Of a stretch of DNA of 64,000 nt, positions 60,806 through 64,000 are shown piece by piece (the stretch's first letter is position 1; every line of letters begins with the position of its first letter). Below the pieces are notes generated by a model. The model had not been told where the DNA came from. It did not search any database and worked only from the letters and a program-made list of their open reading frames with translations. The stretch comes from Geminicoccus sp036263595 (GTDB lineage Bacteria > Pseudomonadota > Alphaproteobacteria > Geminicoccales > Geminicoccaceae): contig NZ_DATAGQ010000242.1 of NCBI RefSeq assembly GCF_036263595.1, forward strand, positions 1 through 64,000. Reading direction: 5' to 3'. Both the position numbers and the translations under genes were made by a program.

Positions 60806-62625
60806 CCCGGCAACGGGCCCTTGCCGGCCCGAAAGCACCGGCGGAACGTGCCACTAGGCCGGGACACCGGGCCTTGCCTCGGCCGGGCCGGCCACGGCCG
60901 TTACCGCCGGCCCGACGCAAGCGGTTCGGCCTGCCTCGCCTCCTCGGCCATGCGGCGGTGCTGTCGTGCCTGGCCCTGCTTGCCCTGGTGATCGATGCGG
61001 CGAGGCTGGCGCACGGGGTGGCTCGTCCTGCCCGGGCGAGCGCGGTGACCCTGCTGGACCGGACCGGCACCCCCATCACTACGCTGGGCGATGGGTGGTC
61101 GACACCACTCCAGCTCCAGGACGTGGCACCGGTGATGGCTCAGGCCGTGATTGCCATCGAGGACCGGCGGTTCTTCCATCATGTCGGCGTCGACCTCATC
61201 GGGCTGGGACGTGCCCTGGTGCGCAACCTGACGGCCGGCCGCATCGCCGAGGGTGGCAGCACGATCACCCAGCAGTTGGCCAAGCTCGCCTTTCTCAGCC
61301 CGGAACGGAGCTTCCTGCGCAAGGCGCGCGAGGCGGCACTGGCGGTCTGGCTGGAAGCCACCCTTTCCAAGCAGGACATCCTCGCCGCCTATCTCGACCG
61401 TATCTATCTCGGCGGTGGCGTGAGCGGCGTGCGGGCGGCCGCCCGCAGGCATTTCGGCGTCGAGGCGGGGTCGCTGGATCTGGCACAGTCGGCCCTGCTG
61501 GCGGGCATGATCCGGGCGCCGTCGCGGCTCGATCCCGGCCGAAACCTGGAAGCGGCCAGAGCACGCGCATCGGTGGTGCTGGACGCCATGGTCCAGGCCG
61601 GAGCCATCGACCGCGCAGAGGCCGACGGAGCCAGGACGAAGCCGGCAAGGGTCCTTCCGGCGAGGGTGAACGAGCCCTTGCTGCGCACGCTGGCACAACG
61701 GGCAAGGCGGCTCTGGCCGGACGAGGCCCTACTCGTTCGAACCACGCTGGATGTCGAACGTTCTCGTAAGGCTCGTGCCCTGCTGGCCGCGACACTGGCC
61801 GGGCAGCCGCCGCGTGCGGGCGCCGGTGCGCTCCTGGCCATGAGCGGGAATGGCGAAATCCTGGCGGGCGCCTCCGTGCCAGGCGATCTTGGCGGCCTCG
61901 ACCGTACCACGGAGGTGCGCCGGCAGCCGGGCTCAGCCTTCAAGCCAGTCGTCTTCGCCGCAGCGATCGAGGATGGGCACCAGCCCGACGAGAAGATCGC
62001 GACCGGCACCCTGGTCATCGATGGCTGGCAGCCGCGCAACCTCGTGCCGCCGCCCGCGGACGAGATCACCCTGGCGCAGGCCCTCTCGTTGTCCACCAAC
62101 ACCGCCGCCGTGCGCCTGGCCATGCAGGTCGGCCTGGACCGGGTGGTGCAGGTGGCGCGCCGTCTTGGAATTTCATCCGACCTTCCGGCCGTGCCTTCGC
62201 TAGTGCTCGGCAGCACCGAGGTCACCATGCCGGAACTCGCCACCGCCTATGCCGCGCTGACAAGCGACGGCGTGGTGCGAGAGCCAGTGTGGTGGACGAG
62301 CGCGACAGGCGAAGACGGGCGACGGCTGGAAATCGTCCGCACACCGGGAGTGCGTGCCCTGTCGGCCGGCACCGCACGCGTCATGCGCGGCATGTTGACT
62401 GACGCGATGCAGTATGGAACCGGCACGGCTGCGAAGGTTCCGGGTGGCTTCGGCAAGACCGGGACCAGCTCCGGGTTCCGGGATGCCTGGTTCGTCGGCG
62501 GCAATGCCAAAGGCATGATCGTCGCGGTCTGGATCGGCAATGACGATCACAAGCCGATGAAAGGCGAGACGGGCGGAGGGCTCCCTGCACGCATCTTCAG
62601 GAACTTCCTGATGGATCCGGGATGA
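60802..62625 (+). CDS. PBP1-type bifunctional transglycosylase/transpeptidase
   Basis: 607 residues. After a Pro/Arg-rich cytoplasmic tail (1-45) and a membrane helix comes a GT51 glycosyltransferase domain: catalytic Glu120 in AIEDRRFFHHVGVD and EGGSTITQQLAKLAF. The transpeptidase domain has Ser378-x-x-Lys381 (PGSAFKP), SxN in LSTNTA and KTG at about 552 (GFGKTGTSSGFRDAWFVGGN). It polymerises and cross-links peptidoglycan at the inner membrane. The compact length suits the PBP1A/1B-like family of alphaproteobacteria. Downstream of DUF3553. Confidence 0.95.
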   Translation: MTRQRALAGPKAPAERATRPGHRALPRPGRPRPLPPARRKRFGLPRLLGHAAVLSCLALLALVIDAARLAHGVARPARASAVTLLDRTGTPITTLGDGWSTPLQLQDVAPVMAQAVIAIEDRRFFHHVGVDLIGLGRALVRNLTAGRIAEGGSTITQQLAKLAFLSPERSFLRKAREAALAVWLEATLSKQDILAAYLDRIYLGGGVSGVRAAARRHFGVEAGSLDLAQSALLAGMIRAPSRLDPGRNLEAARARASVVLDAMVQAGAIDRAEADGARTKPARVLPARVNEPLLRTLAQRARRLWPDEALLVRTTLDVERSRKARALLAATLAGQPPRAGAGALLAMSGNGEILAGASVPGDLGGLDRTTEVRRQPGSAFKPVVFAAAIEDGHQPDEKIATGTLVIDGWQPRNLVPPPADEITLAQALSLSTNTAAVRLAMQVGLDRVVQVARRLGISSDLPAVPSLVLGSTEVTMPELATAYAALTSDGVVREPVWWTSATGEDGRRLEIVRTPGVRALSAGTARVMRGMLTDAMQYGTGTAAKVPGGFGKTGTSSGFRDAWFVGGNAKGMIVAVWIGNDDHKPMKGETGGGLPARIFRNFLMDPG

Positions 62626-62635
62626 TTGGCGGTTA

Positions 62636-63253
62636 TCAGTTGTCCAGGAGCCAACGGATGACGCCTTGCATCGTCCGCACCATGCGGTCCCGGTTCAGGC
62701 CGGGATTTCGGATGGCGCGCACCGAAATGCCCTGGAACAGGGTGAACAAGGTCTCGACGTGACCTTCCAGCCGCCCGTCCGACAGGTCGGTCCCTGGCTT
62801 CGCAGCCTTGCGCAGCATTTCGCCCATCCGAGCTCGCAGGACGGAATCGGATGCCTGCAGGACGGCGGCAACCTTGGGATTGCGGGCCGCCTCGGCCAGC
62901 ACCTCGATCATAAGGGCTGTGTCCTGGTGGGCCATGCACTTGTCGACACCGGTGCCGACCGCCTCGATCAGCGCCTCCGATAGCGGCCGCTGGCAGCGCT
63001 CGATCATGTCCATCGTCGCCAGGATCTCCGCCTGGTTGTTCTGGACGATGGCGGCGATAATCGCTTCCTTGTTTTCGAAGTAGTGATAGATGTGACCGAC
63101 ACTCATGCCGGCGCTCCTGGCGATCTCGGCCATGCTGGCGCTGTGGAAGCCATGCCTGCAGAAGCAGTCGGTGGCACCCTTCAGAACCTGCTGGCGGCGC
63201 GCTTCGTTGCGCGTCTTTTCCAGGCAGCCCCGTTCAACAATGCCCATCTTCAT
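62636..63253 (-). CDS. TetR/AcrR family repressor
   Basis: 205 residues. The N-terminal helix-turn-helix reads RRQQVLKGATDCFCRHGFHSASMAEIARSAGMSVGHIYHYFENKEAIIAAIV. The C-terminal helical domain should bind a small hydrophobic ligand. It is divergent from an RND adaptor gene across about 140 bases, and a perfect palindrome there is its probable operator; the pair resembles AcrR-AcrAB and MexR-type efflux loci. The start is 63253 or 63247; GGGGTGA lies just upstream. Confidence 0.92.
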   Translation of the reverse strand: MKMGIVERGCLEKTRNEARRQQVLKGATDCFCRHGFHSASMAEIARSAGMSVGHIYHYFENKEAIIAAIVQNNQAEILATMDMIERCQRPLSEALIEAVGTGVDKCMAHQDTALMIEVLAEAARNPKVAAVLQASDSVLRARMGEMLRKAAKPGTDLSDGRLEGHVETLFTLFQGISVRAIRNPGLNRDRMVRTMQGVIRWLLDN

Positions 63254-63317
63254 TCACCCCAGGCATGGGCCCTTCCATGCCGCAATGCAGCAGCTTGACG
63301 CTGTCCTATCCCCTTCC

Positions 63318-63337
63318 TAGAATGAACGCTCATTCTA
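63318..63337. promoter_or_regulatory. Probable TetR operator between repressor and RND adaptor
   Basis: Perfect palindrome tagaatga (63318-63325) acgc tcattcta (63330-63337): 8-bp arms and a 4-base spacer. It lies 64 bases upstream of the repressor start and 53 bases upstream of the adaptor start, where it would cover both promoters. The gaatga-N4-tcattc form is common for TetR-family operators. Confidence 0.72.
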
Positions 63338-63390
63338 AGCAAGTGACCGACCGACGGACCAGCCGGCCGCACTTCCCGGAGATCGAGCGC

Positions 63391-64000
63391 ATGCGAAACC
63401 TTTCTGGTCGCCTGGCGACCGGCCTGATGCTGGCGGGTGCTCTGATCCTGGCCGGATGCGGGCAGGAGGAAGGTGGACAGCAGCAGTCGGAGGCCACCCC
63501 CCCGACTCCCGAGGTGACGGTGGTGACCCTTACCCCACAGCCGGTCGAGATCACGACGACCCTACCGGGGCGCGCCTCCCCCTACCAGATTGCCGAGGTG
63601 CGGCCGCAGGTGAACGGCATTCTGCAGGAGCGGCTGTTCCGCGAAGGTGCGGATGTCGTGAAGGGCGAAGCGCTCTACCAGATCGATCCGGCCGTCTACC
63701 GGGCTGCCTATGAGACCTCCAAGGCGGAACTGGCTCAGGCCGAAGCGGCCCTCGTCTCCGCGAGGAACAGAGAGCGGCGGAACGAGGAGCTGGTCCGCAC
63801 GAACGCGGTCAGCCGGGCCGCCTACGATGATGCCGTCTCGGCGATGGGCGAAGCCAGCGCCGCTGTCGAGGCGCGCAAGGCCGCCCTTGCCTCGGCCAAG
63901 ATCAACCTCGATTATACCACCGTGACCGCCCCGATCGCCGGACGCATCGGACGCTCCGCCTTTACTGCGGGCGCGCTCGTCACGGCCAACCAGGCCGAGA
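63391..64000 (+). CDS. RND efflux periplasmic adaptor (AcrA/MexA family), 3' end beyond window
   Basis: First 203 residues. Lipoprotein signal MRNLSGRLATGLMLAGALILAGC with Cys23 as the lipidated residue, then the adaptor core VTVVTLTPQPVEITTTLPGRASPYQIAEVRPQVNGILQERLFREGADVVKGEALYQIDPAVYRAAYETSKAEL, a coiled-coil hairpin (about 100-160), and INLDYTTVTAPIAGRIGRSAFTAGALVTANQ. It links an RND pump and outer-membrane channel in drug export. The pump (acrB/mexB-like) is expected just beyond the window edge. Presumably repressed by the divergent TetR protein. Confidence 0.95.
   Translation, partial: MRNLSGRLATGLMLAGALILAGCGQEEGGQQQSEATPPTPEVTVVTLTPQPVEITTTLPGRASPYQIAEVRPQVNGILQERLFREGADVVKGEALYQIDPAVYRAAYETSKAELAQAEAALVSARNRERRNEELVRTNAVSRAAYDDAVSAMGEASAAVEARKAALASAKINLDYTTVTAPIAGRIGRSAFTAGALVTANQAE

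Overview
The window is 64 kb of high-GC (roughly two-thirds G+C by eye) bacterial chromosome with tightly packed genes. An alphaproteobacterium, most likely of the Rhodospirillales/Geminicoccales type, fits best. The evidence is a petABC operon with an acidic extension in cytochrome c1, alphaproteobacterial-style hemF, trmL, ppa and ohr, a modABC operon, and many Gfo/Idh/MocA and ABC-transport genes. I cannot name the species. No rRNA, tRNA, CRISPR array, complete insertion sequence or replication origin was recognised.

Layout. 1-8 kb: a 5'-broken MFS efflux gene, a polar amino-acid ABC ATPase and binding protein without permeases, an aquaporin, a membrane redox-type adenylate cyclase (six membrane segments + [2Fe-2S] ferredoxin + class III cyclase), hutI, and a periplasmic glutathione peroxidase. 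7.5-10.2 kb: exopolysaccharide glycosyltransferase and polyprenyl-P sugar transferase, followed by three copies of an 18-bp intergenic repeat. 10.5-16.9 kb: a minus-strand catabolic run (amidase, iolG-like dehydrogenase, HpcH aldolase, D-2-hydroxyacid dehydrogenase, Gfo/Idh, then a phage-type MT-A70 DNA methyltransferase and a MAPEG protein). 16.9-23.1 kb: petABC with a palindromic terminator, then divergent trmL-hemF-ppa, a CBS protein and a DUF1993 protein. 23.2-26 kb: an SsuA/TauT-type ABC uptake operon. 26.3-29.2 kb: a decayed paralogue beside an intact small secreted protein, a Gfo/Idh gene, and an HNH protein in a patch of lower GC. 29.2-33.1 kb: a Tm-1-like protein, a PEP-hydrolase-like TIM barrel (the two halves of plant Tm-1) and an Atm1-type ABC exporter. 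33.1-38.6 kb: type II secretion genes gspG-H-I-J-K-L-M plus a GspC-like protein, without gspD, gspE or gspF. 38.7-46.7 kb: nagA, a SWIM-SNF2 helicase, an RTX-repeat protein, ohr and a YaiI-type protein. 46.9-53.6 kb: formamidase, VOC protein, FAD monooxygenase, an HPF-cold-shock fusion, an MliC-type lipoprotein and metY. 53.6-56.3 kb: modABC behind a Mo-box-like palindrome. 57.2-62.6 kb: cheW, a hybrid cheA-REC, DUF3553 and a PBP1-type transpeptidase. 62.6-64 kb: a TetR repressor divergent from an RND adaptor lipoprotein, with a perfect palindrome between them.

How the genes work together. Most genes are housekeeping or metabolic and sit in short translationally coupled operons with ATGA, GTGA or TTGA overlaps. 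The least ordinary elements are the redox-type adenylate cyclase, the split Tm-1 pair, the acidic insertions in the minor pseudopilins of an incomplete T2SS locus, the HPF-CSD fusion, the DNA methyltransferase at the end of a sugar-catabolic run, the intergenic repeat family, the decayed small-protein paralogue, and a 15-nt match to the anti-Shine-Dalgarno end of 16S rRNA in a low-GC patch.
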